Made by a program: the position numbers and the translations under genes. A stretch of DNA of 64,000 bases from JAAXQD01 sp963790095 (GTDB taxonomy: Bacteria; Desulfobacterota; Desulfobacteria; Desulfobacterales; UBA11574). The notes below the pieces were generated by a model. That model did not search any database. It saw only the letters and a program-made list of their open reading frames with translations, and was not told where the DNA came from. Positions 50,706-62,639 of this stretch are shown one piece after another. Within the stretch, counting starts at the first letter, position 1, and each line of letters opens with the position of its first letter. Location of the stretch: positions 124,001 through 188,000 of the forward strand of contig CAWBNO010000022.1 in the NCBI GenBank assembly GCA_963790095.1, written 5' to 3'.

Positions 50706-52145
50706 TCCTTCCCCTGTGAGCACCGACCAGGGTGTCTTGAGCAGTATCTTGAAATCGAGTCCCAGCGACCAGTTGTCGATGTACTGAAGATCCAGATTCA
50801 TCCATTCTTCGAAACACACATCGTTTCGACAGGAGGTAATCTGCCAGAGGCAGGTAAGCCCGGGCTTCATGGAAAGGCGCCGTCGCTGCCAGTTGTCGTA
50901 TTTCCCCACCTCGGAGGGAATCGGTGGTCTGGGTCCAACGATACTCATTTCACCCTTAAGAACGTTGATCAACTGCGGCAGCTCATCCATGCTAGTCTTC
51001 CGGAGAAAAGTTCCAATATATGGAATGATACGGGGATCTTTTTTGATTTTAAAGACAGGCCCATCCGCTTCGTTCATGCCAGTTAAATGTTTTTGATCTT
51101 CTTCGGCATCGGCATGCATGGTCCTGAATTTATAGAGCATGAATCTTCTTCCATTGAGCCCCAGACGCTCCTGCTTGAAAAAAACCGGGCCTTTGGAACA
51201 GAGTTTTATTGCAATGGGTGCAACCGCAAAAATCGGAAGACAAATAACCATGGCAACAACGGCAAACAGATAGTCGAAGAAGTTTTTGATGAGTAGACTT
51301 GCGTCGTCCTTTGGCGTGCTGGTAATTGCCATGGTGGGAATGCCCAGAAACGCCTCGAAATGGAGGGAGCCGATATTCGGGGTGTATCCGAGCTGGCGGA
51401 TGTGCCATTGGGGAAGAATCCGGACCGCCACACCCACATTCTCGGCCATGGAAATATATTTTTCGACGTCTTTGATCATGTGAAGGGGAATGGCAAAGAT
51501 CAATTCATCCACCACTTCTCTTCAATAGAATCGTTTCCATGGATTCGACTGTATCGATAACCTTGACGCCGTTTATCCACCGTTTCTCCGACCCGTCTTT
51601 CATCAACCTCCAAACAGCCCAAAATTCTATAGCCGGCGTCCAGACGATCGCCTATGGCGCCGATAATCTCCTTTGCACCTTCCCTGCTGCCCACAATGAG
51701 AATATTCCGGAAGTTGAAACCTTTGCCTCTGAAATGTGCCAGCATTTTATAAACAACGCCTTTGCTGATTCCCAGAAAAAGGATGTTCAGAATTAAAAAG
51801 ATGCCCATCATCATCCGGCTGACGTGGGTAATCTTAAAAAGGTACATATAAAAAGCTCAGGAGCATAAAGCTGATAAAGACCGCTTTGACCATGTTCCAA
51901 AATATCTTCCGAAAGCGTTGCCCTCTGAAAGAGGTGTAAAAACCGAATAATTTAAAAATCACGTACCAAATAATGATGATCAGCAGCAGAACGATGTGAT
52001 AGTTTGGCGCTGTGATGAGGCCCCGGAAGGGTTCGGGCAAAAGATCCCGTTTTATGAAATACGCCGCACCAAAGGCTGCTGCGGTCAAGAAAATATCCAG
52101 CAACCGGTGGATGCGTTCAATGAGTTGATTCTGTTCTCTAAACAT
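50700..52145 (-). CDS. Undecaprenyl-phosphate sugar-1-phosphate transferase (WbaP/polyisoprenyl type), three frameshifts
   Basis: Three frames join into one protein of about 478 residues. It has N-terminal membrane helices, a CoA-binding-like Rossmann domain (FRNILIVGSREGAKEIIGAI) and the C-terminal sugar transferase domain. That domain has KRDASL-like SLLIKNFFDYLFAVVAMV, FFKQERLGLNGRRFMLYKFR, RKTSMDELPQLINVLKGEMS and VGPRPPIPSEV. Breaks are explained by one extra base each at about 51850-51854 (A5 run), 51571 and 51516. It starts glycan synthesis by moving a sugar-phosphate onto undecaprenyl phosphate at the inner membrane. Confidence 0.85.
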
Positions 52146-52264
52146 AATGCCTTGATTTTTTCATTCGATGGATTTGGAAACATCGATGAACGATGCTTAT
52201 TTTTTACTTTAAAAACTAAAATTTTTTACAATTCTTTGTCCCGATTCAGGATTCAAACATCCTG

Positions 52265-53489
52265 TCAAGGCAATGTTTTTACAAGCTCATTGTAAAATTT
52301 GTTTAATATCGATTCTTTGGATAAATTCAGTTCAGCATAATTCCGCGCTTTTATTCTCATTTCCGAATTAGCATCCCCTTTTGCGGCTAAATTTTTTATC
52401 AGGGTTGACATCTCGGAACTGTCTCCGGGTGTGCAGACCATTCCTTCTGCCGCTTGGACGACATTGGCAAGCTCTGTATCTTTTCTAGCAGTGGCAATTA
52501 CGATCCCGCCACAGGCAAAGATTCCGGTCAGTTTTGACGGCATTACCAGATCCTCTGTATCACGCCTTTGAGGAAGCAGGTGAATATCCGCTGTGTTGAG
52601 GAGCTGATTGAATTTCTCCAATGGTTGAACCGGGAGAAAACGAATGTTTTTCATTCCATGGACCGATCGGACAAGGCGCTCCCGGGCGACGCCATTGCCG
52701 CACAAAACAAAGTGTATGTTGGGGTCGTCCTCAAGTTTTTTGGCGGTCTCTATTATGATTTTCAGCCCCTGCTTTTCTCCCATGTTTCCGGCATAGAGAA
52801 CAATTACTGTATCATCTTTTACACCCCATTTCTTTCTAAAAAAATCGCACTTGGCCAGCGGAAAGATTTTTTCAATATCGACCCAATTTGGAAAAAGAAC
52901 ACATTTTTCAGAAGGAATATTATGGTTCGCAAGCCGTTCCATCATCTTACGGGAAATCGTTGAAATACGATCAAAAGATTTCATGATAGATTTTTCAATC
53001 TGCTTGATCAGGCAGTAAAGGATTTTACCGGAGAAAAAATCCATCCCAAAACCGGCATCGATTTCAAAGTCCTGAATATGAAGCCACGATTTTGCGCGTG
53101 AAAGTTTTGCAACCATCAATGAAGGCGGGACACAGAAAAATGTGGGTTCCACAACGATAAGGACATCCGGTTTCCAAAAGATCTGTTTGAGTACAATTGG
53201 AAAACTGCTGATTGCAAAACTCAACAGGTGTAAAACTCTTTTAAAACCGGTTTTCTGGTTCGGGTATCCAAAGGGGACAGCGCCAGACATCGATACCATC
53301 GATATTTTCGAACGTATATTTTGAGCCGGAATACCCGTCACCGATCTTCCAGTTCGGATAATAGGGCGGCGCTGTGACGACTCTCACTGAAGCGTCCTTT
53401 TCCGAAAGCCATTGAGCCATCTCTCCGGTGTATTTCCCGATACCTGTGAGTTCTGGATAGTAATTGATTCCGTGGATTAGTACGCGCAT
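52265..53489 (-). CDS. Glycosyltransferase family 4 (WcaI-like), one frameshift
   Basis: The N-terminal frame (MRVLIHGINYYPELTGIGKY, APPYYPNWKIGDGY) and the long second frame join at about 53261 by removing one base, giving IPNQKTGFKRVLHLLSF. The total is about 408 residues. The GT-B donor domain shows IVLYAGNMGEKQGL and a later VMPSKLTGIFACGG. It resembles the fucosyltransferase-like WcaI group; donor and acceptor unknown. Confidence 0.82.
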
Positions 53490-53492
53490 TAT

Positions 53493-54508
53493 TTAGGTAC
53501 TTTTTTGAGCTACAACTACAAGACAATCTCCACGACCCAACCTGTTTCCAAGCCAGAGGAGCGGGAAAAAGAAGATGCGAATCAAAATTAACAGCACGGC
53601 AACCAAAAAAGGATTGCGCAACTGCTTTGTCGGACGCCCGAATTGGGCGAACAGTCGAACAATGATTGAATGGGCAACCCATAGTGCCGGAGAGTCCTGC
53701 CGTATTTCCTGGATTTCAAAGCCGGTTTCTTTTAATATATTTGTCAGGGTCTTTTGCGAGAAATGTACAATATGAAAGGGCACATGCCAGTTGATCCAAT
53801 ATCTTCCGAACAATTTTCGCTGCCAGCTATCCACATTCGGGCAACTGATCCAGACCTGTCCGCCTGGTTCGAGAATCCGGTTAACATGGTTCAGCATGTC
53901 TTTCGGATCAAGTGAATGCTCTATCACATTAGATAGAACGACTACGTCATAAAGCTTTTCAGGCTCAAATTGTTCCAAAGGATCGGTGTAGATCCTAAAT
54001 CCAGCCTTCCTCGCTTCTGCTGCCGCTGTTTCATTCAGTTCCAATCCTTCAGCAGAATAACCGTTTTGCTGATATATCTGAAGTCCTCGCCCCTCGTTGC
54101 AGCCGACATCAAGCAATCGTCCCGAACCTTTCATCTTATGAAAGGAAATGTCCCCATCAACGATCAAGCCAGAAATCGATAGAAAATTCGATGAAAAAAA
54201 ACTGTTCACGAAAACTAGTATAAACCGTCCCCTTTTCTCCTCCAAAGTTGTAATAGGTCTCATAGAGATCTTTAAGATCCTCTGATGACGGGACAGGAGA
54301 CTGTCTGCTCTATTTCACAATCCAGACATCGGTAAATATCCCAAATCTTTTCAATACCAAAACGGGTGTCAAACAAATTTTGAAGTTCAACCGTCACTTT
54401 TGAGCCGCAAACTATACACTTTGAATCATTCCACGCCGAAATCTTTACTAGGTTCGATTCAATAGTTGCTTTTATTGATTTTTTCAATACCTCGTCCATT
54501 TGCAGCAT
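53493..54508 (-). CDS. Class I SAM methyltransferase with N-terminal zinc ribbon, two frameshifts
   Basis: Three frames join. The first (CIVCGS and CLDC cysteine pairs, ending EIEQTV) is followed by a middle frame reading PVPSSEDLKDLYETYYNFGG that is only visible after a one-base correction near 54298. A further extra base in the T8 run (A8 at 54194-54201 on the + strand) leads to DGDISFHKMKGSGRLLDVGC. Motif I is RLLDVGCNEGRGL, and NVIEHSLDP follows. About 335 residues; it likely methylates a sugar or lipid-linked intermediate. Confidence 0.78.
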
Positions 54509-54688
54509 TGTTGTTCCGTATAGTCCTCTTGCTTTTGATAGGAGTCCAGCCGTGAGTTAAAGCGTGCGATTGTCATTTATTAAGTGTGCAGACGCACGCC
54601 CCATTTTCTTTTGCCGAAGAAAGCAGATACCCATCCCTAACAATACATGACGATGAATCACAGTGATAAGTGATAATCCCAAACACGA

Positions 54689-55857
54689 TCATCCAACATT
54701 CATCTTTTGAATATTAGTATAGAGGGATAACCATTGCCGCCCAATGACTTCCCATGAATATTTTTCTTTGACCAACTTAAAGCTATTCTGTCCACGGCTT
54801 TTACGTTCCGCATAACTCCAATTAGCCGCATTATTCAGTGCGACCGTCAAATCCACCACATTCGGATGCAAGAGAATCCCACCACCTTCTTCCCAATCCT
54901 TCAGCCCGGTTTCATGAGTCGTAATTGATGGCGTACAGCAAGCAGCCGCCTCAAGATTGACCATTCCGACCACCTCCGAATGCGAAGGAACAGCTACAAT
55001 CCAGGCTCGCTTATACATTTTCCATTTTTCCTTGCCATAAAGTGGCCCAATAAAATCCACTTTCTTTGAAAGGCCGTTAGCCACAATGAACTCCTTCAAC
55101 TTCCGCATATAAGCTGACACATCCTCCGGCCCCGCAATAACAAGTTTCCACTTCGATGGCAAATTGGCTAAAACAAACGCCCGAATCAACAAGTCAATGC
55201 CTTTTTTGGGATGTATACGCCCGAGAAACAAAATAATCGGCTCAGGAGCCTGAAGCTCCAGATGGTTAAGCTCGATCTCCATTTGGCGTGTATCGAGTGC
55301 ATTGGGAATAACTTCAATACGGTTTTCAGGAAACAAGATTCTTAAATTATCTTGCTCCAAGGTGTGATGGCATGAATAACTGTAGCCTTACGGAAAACGG
55401 GATATACTATGGCGACCCAATAAAATCTTTTTTTACAATATCCAAGAACCCCTTTATCCTGCCAGTGCCACGGTTCAAGCATCCCATGTGCCGTTAGAAC
55501 AAAAGGAATATTGTGCTTTAGGCACAGACGGGCTGCGTAGTAGTGAGGCCCCATCCAAATGCCGTGAATATGGACAATGTTGCAACTCTTTACAATATCG
55601 ATAAATTTCCTGCTAAAATTAGCGGGACATCTCCATACCTTCCTTATTTTAGATTTTTTAGGATAAGGGAATTCAATATGTTCAATACGATCAGGAACAT
55701 TTGCATAATCATCTGTCCCCGTTGAAATTAGTTTTATTTCAGAAAATTCCTCGGGATGCCGACTTACTTCTACAAGCAAACCGTTTAATGCTGTAGTGAC
55801 GCCTGGGTTTAACGATGAATACTCGTCTGTTATGCAAACCAGCCTAATACCAGCCAT
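54689..55857 (-). CDS. Glycosyltransferase family 4, one frameshift
   Basis: Two frames overlap at 55342-55360. The N-terminal half has NIVHIHGIWMGPHYYAAR and VLTAHGMLEPW. Adding one base in the AA pair at 55359-55360 restores HAITPLEQDNLR and leads into the C-terminal half (FLGRIHPKKGIDLLIRAF and PSHSEVVGMVNLEAAACCTP). About 389 residues, GT-B fold. The sugar is unknown. The 180-base gap 54509-54688 holds no gene. Confidence 0.82.
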
Positions 55858-55866
55858 GCCTTGCCT

Positions 55867-56865
55867 TTAATCTTTACTACTAATCAAAGTCGGATAATAG
55901 GATTGAATCCAGCCGGTGCATTTTCGCACTCCGTCTTCCATTGAAAGTAGAGGATTTCCGGTGATATCAAGTGTCCTCTTATAAGGAAGGTTTTCCTGTA
56001 CAGTAAGGCGAAAATACCTATCCGAATCTATGGGAAATGGTCTGCCCAATCCTTTTATAATGTCTCCCATTACCCCCATTATTCTCCACATTAACTTTGG
56101 AATTTTTCTTACAGGTTTACCAGATAAGGCAACTGAAAATGCATTCATCCAAACCGCATTATCTATTGGTGGATCAGTTACATAAAAAACCTTGCGGTGA
56201 ACCTCATCGTCTGACGCAACACATAATAGCTTGTATATTTGATCAACAGTATTCTCAATATAGCCATAATATTTTTTTATTGGTTTGAATCCTGGATGAA
56301 AATAATACCTTTTGCCGAGAAATCGCCACAATTCATTTGGGAATGCTGTATGCCATGGCCCCCAAATATTGGTGGGCCGAATGATAGACCAGATGCAATT
56401 GTCCAAGTTTGCTGTGCGAACTATCCGCTCAGATTCCGCCTTGCTTTCGCCATACGCCGTATATGGTAGAAGATCCTCATTAGATTCAGGATAAACCCCA
56501 GGATAAACGACATATTGAGTCGATGTATGAATAAAGCGTTCGATTGACTTTTCCTGCCTCACACAGTCAACAACATTTCTGGATCCTATCGTATTATCCG
56601 GAAAATCGGAAATTGTCGTGCCGTTCAAGTTTGCCTTTGCAGCCAAATGGAGAACATGCGATGGAGAGAATTTAGAAAAAATATCAAATAACCGATCAAA
56701 TGCCTTTAATATCACACTGACGCCATAAAGGACGATGAGAAGACACCTTAGGCTCTTGAATATCGATATTACGAATTTCAACATCGTTTTTCAGCAAAAG
56801 TTCAACAAAATGGGTACCAATAAACCCGCTTCCTCCTGTAACCAACACTCTTAACTTATTCAACT
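55867..56865 (-). CDS. NAD-dependent epimerase/dehydratase, one frameshift
   Basis: The conventional frame starts late, but the minus strand from a TTG at 56865 reads LNKLRVLVTGGSGFIGTHFV, the missing Rossmann motif. It joins the rest after removal of one base in the TTT run at 56705-56707 (giving DIKAFDRLFDIF). About 332 residues of the extended SDR family, with HLAAKANL, STQYVVYPG and the active-site YTAYGESK (Tyr and Lys). It makes or modifies a nucleotide sugar for the glycan. No start better than TTG was found. Confidence 0.78.
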
Positions 56866-56912
56866 ATCATCCTTTTGCTGTAGCGGTGGAGACGTCCTGA
56901 ATTACTGGATAC

Positions 56913-57583
56913 TCACCATATGACCTTCTTGAAATTAAGTCGTCCAAAGAACAAGATGATTTTCTTCTCAATTGTTTCAGGATATTGAGACCTGAACGTT
57001 CCCCGCTCCGGCAAGTTCTCATATTCCGACAACTCAAGCCCAAGCGGCACGACAATGCCGGCAGTTTGGAAGATATACGATTAAGCGAGCTTTTTTCTCC
57101 TCCACGATGAAATGGATCGCTGAGGCATGTTTGATGTTTCTTCTCTCAAATAACAGTTTCATAACGGTCTTACGGAGTCGATGTCCTCTTGTAAATAAAT
57201 GGGTCCAATGATCCATGAGGACAAATCAGATAAGGAATATTTTATCTCCGGCAGTAGTGGTCGCTACCAGGCTATGAAACAGGTACAAGGAGTGAATGTG
57301 AACAATATCAACCTCCTTAATTGCCTTGTCGGAGCACCCTGGCCAACGGTATGGAAAATCCCCAGTAAGCGAGGATTCTGAGCAGGAAATTACCGAATCT
57401 CAACCCCATCTTTGGAAATCGGTTTGGCAGTAGGTACATCCAGCTCAATCGGGCCATCCTGATTCGTCGTGTAGATGTTCACTTTATGACCCAAGCCTGC
57501 CACAGCCCGCGCCATTTAAAATAGGCCTTTTGTCGGATCGCCATAGCGTGGCGATTTGCGATGATGTGGAGGAGTTATATCAT
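56913..57583 (-). pseudogene. Degraded glycosyltransferase family 4 gene
   Basis: Reading the minus strand in alternating frames gives successive GT4 pieces: LLHIIANRHA, RYGDPTKGLF, a TAA stop, MARAVAGLGHKVNIYTTNQD, EVDIVHIHSLYLFHSLVATT, PYLICPHGSLDPFIYKR, KLLFERRNIKHASAIHF, and IVVPLGLELSEYENLPERG to FFGRLNFKKVIW followed by TGA. At least five frame changes, one in-frame stop (57516-57518 region, TTTTAA where TTTGAA is expected) and loss of the C-terminal domain (about 150 residues) are seen. The truncation argues for real decay rather than sequencing error alone. Confidence 0.7.
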
Positions 57584-57693
57584 ATTACCGGTGTTTGCTC
57601 TCTAATGGAGCCAGTCTCAGCAGTCTCCCGTAACGTGAAACAAGGCATTTTAGTTTGAAAACATAATGGGCGGCCTGTTGAATTTATTTGAAA

Positions 57694-58452
57694 TTACGCT
57701 TTAATTGCAAAAACACATGCGTGAAGACAGTCGTTACTTTGCATCGGAAAGTTGATGAACTCAATATTTTCAAATCCAATTCTTTTAAGTTCTTTGTAGA
57801 GTCGAGACGCCTCGTAGCTTATTCCGTGCATATATTTTTTCCCACCGCGACGCATATGCCAACGGCGAATATCACCCTTCACGGAAGTTAATATAAGGAA
57901 GAGGGAATATAGAAAGCGTACCAAGCTGCTGAACTTCCTGTTGACAGCTGGAAAATTATGTAATGGAAGGTGGATCATCATTGTGCCGCCCGGCTTTAAA
58001 ACTCTGTGGATTTCTTTAAAGTATATTAGTCCGTCTTCCACCGAAGGAAAATGCTGAAACACATGGCAACTAAAGACGGTTGACACGAGACTATCTTGTA
58101 AAGGTATTGATGTGCCGTCACTCACATGCCAAGTCACGTTGTTTCCTGTAACATTTCTTTGAGCATATTCAATCATGTCAATAGAAACATCCAACGCATG
58201 AACCACTCGGAACTCTTCAGAGAGCTGCTTGGTGATACGCCCTGCTCCACAACCGATTTCCAAACAGGATTCTCGATTATAGCCATAACAATCCCAACGG
58301 GATGAAAAATCCCGCCAATCTGATCGTCCTAAATCGTAGAACTCAACGTCAGTCCATTTATTGTCCTTTCCGCACTGGCGACCATCCCAGGTGGCTACGC
58401 CGTATAAAGGGTCTAATTTACCCCAAGCTTTCCATTCTTCATTGGTTTTCAT
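57694..58452 (-). CDS. Class I SAM-dependent methyltransferase
   Basis: A 252-residue, intact frame, unlike most neighbours. Motif I CLEIGCGAGRITKQLS, then VHALDVSIDMIEYAQRN, SCHVFQHFPSVEDGL and EIHRVLKPGGTMMIHLP. Type-11 methyltransferase; the location suggests methylation of a glycan or lipid-linked sugar. The gap 58453-58671 holds no supported gene. Confidence 0.85.
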   Translation of the reverse strand: MKTNEEWKAWGKLDPLYGVATWDGRQCGKDNKWTDVEFYDLGRSDWRDFSSRWDCYGYNRESCLEIGCGAGRITKQLSEEFRVVHALDVSIDMIEYAQRNVTGNNVTWHVSDGTSIPLQDSLVSTVFSCHVFQHFPSVEDGLIYFKEIHRVLKPGGTMMIHLPLHNFPAVNRKFSSLVRFLYSLFLILTSVKGDIRRWHMRRGGKKYMHGISYEASRLYKELKRIGFENIEFINFPMQSNDCLHACVFAIKA

Positions 58453-58671
58453 AATGATCTTTTCGTTGCTGATTGCTTAAACCAGCTTTTTTAAGACGTA
58501 ACTTCGAAATCACATCCTCACTTGGAATTTCGCTTGATTATTACATGTGAACCACCCCAATACGATGCATGTATTATGAATAGAACCTTTCCATTTTTTT
58601 TATTATTTGCTCTCGCTAAAGCATGGAAATTAGAATCAGATCGTGCCTTCAGAAATTGTTTTTTCATGTTC

Positions 58672-59471
58672 CTACTTTCCTATCGTTGGACCTTTTGTCA
58701 TCCTTTCCCAAAAAAGCCGTGGATCAAAAGCATATTCGAGGAGCTTCATCCAAATTCTCACAGCTTCATCAATTGCATTTTTTTTCCTACCCATAATTTT
58801 TTGAAAAATTCTATCAACATATATATCATATTCTTTTTGCATTCTTCCCGATCCAGATATTGTCTCCGAATAGACCCTAAAACAAGCTAACATCTTATCT
58901 AAACGTAAAAAATTAGCGCCATTAAGTAAAAGATCTACCCAAAGTTCACCATCCCACGCAATTCGATTTTCCACATTGAAACCCGATGTCTTATTATAAG
59001 CGTCTGCCCTGAAAAACGTTGATTGCTGTGCGAGCACCCCAGCACCGTAAGCTTGTTTTCTTAATGAAAATCGTCGCGAATAGAAACGTCGAAGCTTGCG
59101 GTTATTCTCATCAATAATCCAAGCATGTCCGGATAAAACATCAACCGCCGGCATTGAGGCAAATTGGTCGGCAACTAATCTAATAGTCCCTGGTAGTAAC
59201 ATGTCATCGGCATTGATGAAGCTATAAATCTCACCTTCAGCAGCAGCAAATCCTTTATTAAGCCCGTCGGCTGGCCCCTTATCTGGCTCAAAAATAATCT
59301 TGCTGATTTTATCGCTATATTTATTAATGATATCCCTGCTACCATCAGTAGAACCTGGATCGACTATGATGTATTCTATATCTATCGTAATCCTGTTCAA
59401 TTACGGATAGTATAGCTCGTTCAAGGAAATTCAGCCTGATTATATGAGATAGTAACAATAGAAATTTTCAT
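58672..59471 (-). CDS. Glycosyltransferase family 2, two frameshifts
   Basis: The true start is ATG 59471 (MKISIVTISYNQAEF). Removing one base in GG at 59425-59426 and one near 59381 restores LERAILSVIEQDYDRIEYII, which continues into the long frame VDPGSTDGSRDIINKY. GT-A motifs: PGSTDGS, INADDM, and WDGELWVDLLL in the acceptor region. About 265 residues. Confidence 0.82.
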
Positions 59472-59486
59472 TAATACATCACCATT

Positions 59487-60848
59487 TTAATGTTTGTGTT
59501 CTCTTACCTCGCGGCGGTAAAAACTCATCATTACAATAATGTAATAAGGCGTTATAAAACGGCGCTCAGCGCCAAAAGGGGAGAATAATATATCCCAAAT
59601 TAAAATAAAGATGAAAAAAATGATTAACGGACTCAAAGGCTCTTTAGTACGATACAAGCCGGCTAACACACGAATCGGTAGAAAAAGAACCCATGCCCAG
59701 AAAACAGCTCCGAGAAGGCCCGCTTCAACCCATGCTCCAAAAAGATATGAATGGGTGGGAATTAATCCCAGCTCATTAGATTGGCCAGGATAATAACCCA
59801 ACACACGCTTTAAATATACCAATGTGTCAGCATAGCTGTAATCTTTAGCCCATGAGCCATGTCCAATAATTGGTGAATCAATAATTGCATGGATAGAGAC
59901 AAGTATCTCGCTTCGTCCCCCAATTAAAAGCCCTAATTCTCCTCCTGCTTGTTGTTCGTATTTTTGTCTTGCATTTTCTCCTAACATACCTTGTCGAGCC
60001 ATGTGTCCATATGTTTTCACAAAAATAAAACTCGCAGCAAAAAAAGCTAAACCGATCACCACCAGATTCTTTAAAGAAAGCTTGTTCTTCTTGGCGTCTT
60101 TTAATACCCACAGCCACTGAAAGAAAACATATGTGGCAGTGAGAAAGCAGATCCCGGCATAAGATCGAAAATCCATGTATAGATTCACTGCCATAGCAAA
60201 GCTAATTATGCTAATACGCAAGAGAAACCACCTCGCCTTAACACCACAGGCAGTGATAATAAGTGAGCCATGTCAATGATTCTCCTACACCAAACTTCCA
60301 AGGATAATCCTCTGCATAAATATTTGGATTGAAATAATAACCGAGAATACCACCCAACGCCAATCCAATAGCATATAAAACTATACGTCTTCGGTTACCG
60401 AATGTAAGGATAAAAACCGCAGAAAAATTGATTATTGTAATACCAATCTTAGCCCAGCCTCTAATATAATCCTCAAATGGAATATGCCGAATTAGATCTG
60501 TAACGATTTGGCCAGCCAGCCAAACCGATAATAAAATTAGCATCATTTTCGGCAATGGTGCAGATAGAACATCACGCTTGGCAAATAACAGAACGGGAAA
60601 AGACAAATTAAGATTATTTCGGTCACAAAGAGTCTTCCAACTATTTTGAATTCCAAGAAACTCATAAGCGGAATAAAAATAACCAACAGATCGACAAACC
60701 GTTCTTTTATTGCTCCTGGCATGTCTCCTGAGTATCGAAGTCGTGGTAAAGGAAAACTTTTTTCAATGCGACTGTAATTAATAGAATTTTGCATTGTTAC
60801 AATAGGATTTAAATTGTGTGAATTTAGAACAGATTTAAAAAACAACAA
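59487..60848 (-). CDS. O-antigen polymerase-like (Wzy/O-antigen ligase family) membrane protein, two frameshifts
   Basis: Three frames join near 60597 (one missing C, restoring LICLFPVLLFAKRDV) and near 60240 (one extra base). About 453 residues with 10 or more hydrophobic segments. A Wzy_C-like loop includes GGRSEILVSIHAIIDSPIIG and HGSWAKDYSYADTLVYLKRV, followed by PTHSYLFGAWVEAGLLGAVF. It is probably the repeat-unit polymerase, with the protein at 48464-49861 as a ligase or second polymerase. The start is uncertain (60848 or 60794). Confidence 0.75.
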
Positions 60849-60849
60849 A

Positions 60850-62346
60850 TCATGGTTTTGGCATTACTTCTTTTTTACCTAGTGATTCCTCAATAATCCA
60901 TCCTATCAAACGAATACGCATGGGATGGAACCAAAGGATTATAAGTATGGTCACTGTAAATATGGCTGGAATCATAATCATATAACTCATTTTATCCTGA
61001 ATGGCGGTAATAAACACTGCGCCGAGTAATGATACAGCGATTAATAGTCTGCTTTCTCTCGGTAGCAAATCGATTAAGGGGATTTTGTGCTTTTTGTGAT
61101 AAGACAAATAAATGAGACTGCTCCCCAAAGCTAAGGAAATAACCCATGCTATAACCACACCGTTTCCTCCAAAATACACACCCAATATTAGTCCAAGGAC
61201 GGCATTTAACACTGCTATAGCGACATGGCTTACCACGTTCCAGCGAAGCTCTCCGGTGCCCAAATTTACAAAATAGGAGGGCGCACTCAACGTATTGAAG
61301 AACCAACCAATTGATAGAAGGATACCAAAACTCACAAAAGCCTTTTCATAGTGGCCTATCCACAACTCAGAAATAACAGGCAAGCTGACTATTATTAAGG
61401 AATATAGCGGCAACAGAGAGATAAAAGATCAACTGATAAGAAGTCCGGTATACTGATGCTATCTTTTCAGGATCTATCTCCTTTAAATCTGCAATCGCCG
61501 GAAAAAGCACCTGATTTGCAGAAACAACAAGGGCTCGAAATTGCTGAACCATCCTGCTAGCCATCTCATAATAGCCGACCATAGACAGGCTTCCAAATTT
61601 ACTCAGCAAGCCTTTGGTAACTGGATCGTAGAACATGGTCGCTATTGATATCGTTTGATATTTTAATCCATAGCTCAGGATTTCTCTGAACAATTGCTTA
61701 TTCCACTTACACGGAAGAATGGGAAGTTTAATATATCGCTTTAACACAATCCACGAAGTTATCAGAGTTACTGACATCTGCGCCACTCTTGCGTAAGCCA
61801 CCCCCATTAATCCATAAGACGGAGCTAATATGATGCAAAGAATTAGATTCAAGATTGAGCTGCATGTTAATATTATGCTACGAAGATCAATTCGCTGAAA
61901 ACCGTCCAAAGCAGACTGAAATACGGAAACGATCATCATCAACCAGATAGAAAATAGAGCATAGGGCAAGATATCGAGCGCCAATGGTAGCGAATCGTTT
62001 GCCACTATAAAACCGAGGATTTTAGTGAACGCCGGATAGGATATTAGCAGAAGAAAACCTACAAAAACTGCCTAATGAGATAGCAGCTGTTTGAATTACA
62101 TTGGAAGCATTTTGATTCTCCTTGAGGGCAGTATATTTAGCAACAAATTTTACAACACTACCTGAAAGACCAAAATTTGCGATTTGAGCTACTGATGAAG
62201 TTGCCAGAACTAACGACCATATTCCTAATTGTTTTGCGCCAATTGTCAACTAAAAGAAACTTATACAGGATAAAGATTACAATGCCAATTAGTACTATCT
62301 GGAGCACTGACATCGCTGCATTTATCAAAACTTGTCTTTTTTGCAT
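60850..62346 (-). CDS. Polysaccharide flippase (Wzx/MATE-like), at least three frameshifts
   Basis: Four overlapping frames form one protein of about 495 residues with some 12 to 14 helices. N-terminal MQKRQVLINAAMSVLQIVLI leads, after removal of one G near 62245, to LLVTIGAKQLGIWSLVLATS. NFGLSGSVVKFVAKY follows, then SALDGFQRIDLRSII, MFYDPVTKGLLSKFGSLSMV, and SFGILLSIGWFFNTLSAPSY. Further breaks lie near 62030 and 61400. It would translocate lipid-linked repeat units across the inner membrane. The start ATG at 62346 overlaps the stop of a small upstream frame (TGATG). Confidence 0.8.
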
Positions 62347-62523
62347 CAGGATCTCTTGAAAACAACGGCTATATGGTCTCTTGCTGATGTCCATTTCGTA
62401 GGATGGTCGAATAGCTCCTCATGCGCCCTATATCCTGTCCAGCAAAGCCCCCGACCGATGGTTCTTCTACAATCTCCGAGGGTGGATATTAACATCGAAC
62501 CCTTTACAAGAACTGTAATCATT
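62346..62523 (-). CDS. Unidentified small reading frame coupled to the flippase gene, perhaps the end of a broken gene
   Basis: A 58-codon frame reading RTIGRGLCWTGYRAHEELFD near its centre and ending AVVFKRS, with its TGA overlapping the flippase ATG. The overlap suggests it is the real 3' end of an upstream cistron. Another frame just upstream reads KIKLEDLNDYSSCKGFDVN, so a frameshifted gene of which only the 3' end is recognisable is likely. Not identified. Confidence 0.4.
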
Positions 62524-62639
62524 TAAGTCTTCCAATTTAATTTTTGTATTAAAGGTTTTGGTAGCGAAAATATAAGAGACGTTTACATCGATTGTTGTCT
62601 ATGAGGTTTTGGGAAGTTCCGATTTAATAAAATTCTCTT

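Noticed and set aside
58522..58890. A 122-codon + strand frame over the end of the family 2 glycosyltransferase
   Set aside because: It lies mostly antisense to a recognisable glycosyltransferase and has no ribosome site or family features.
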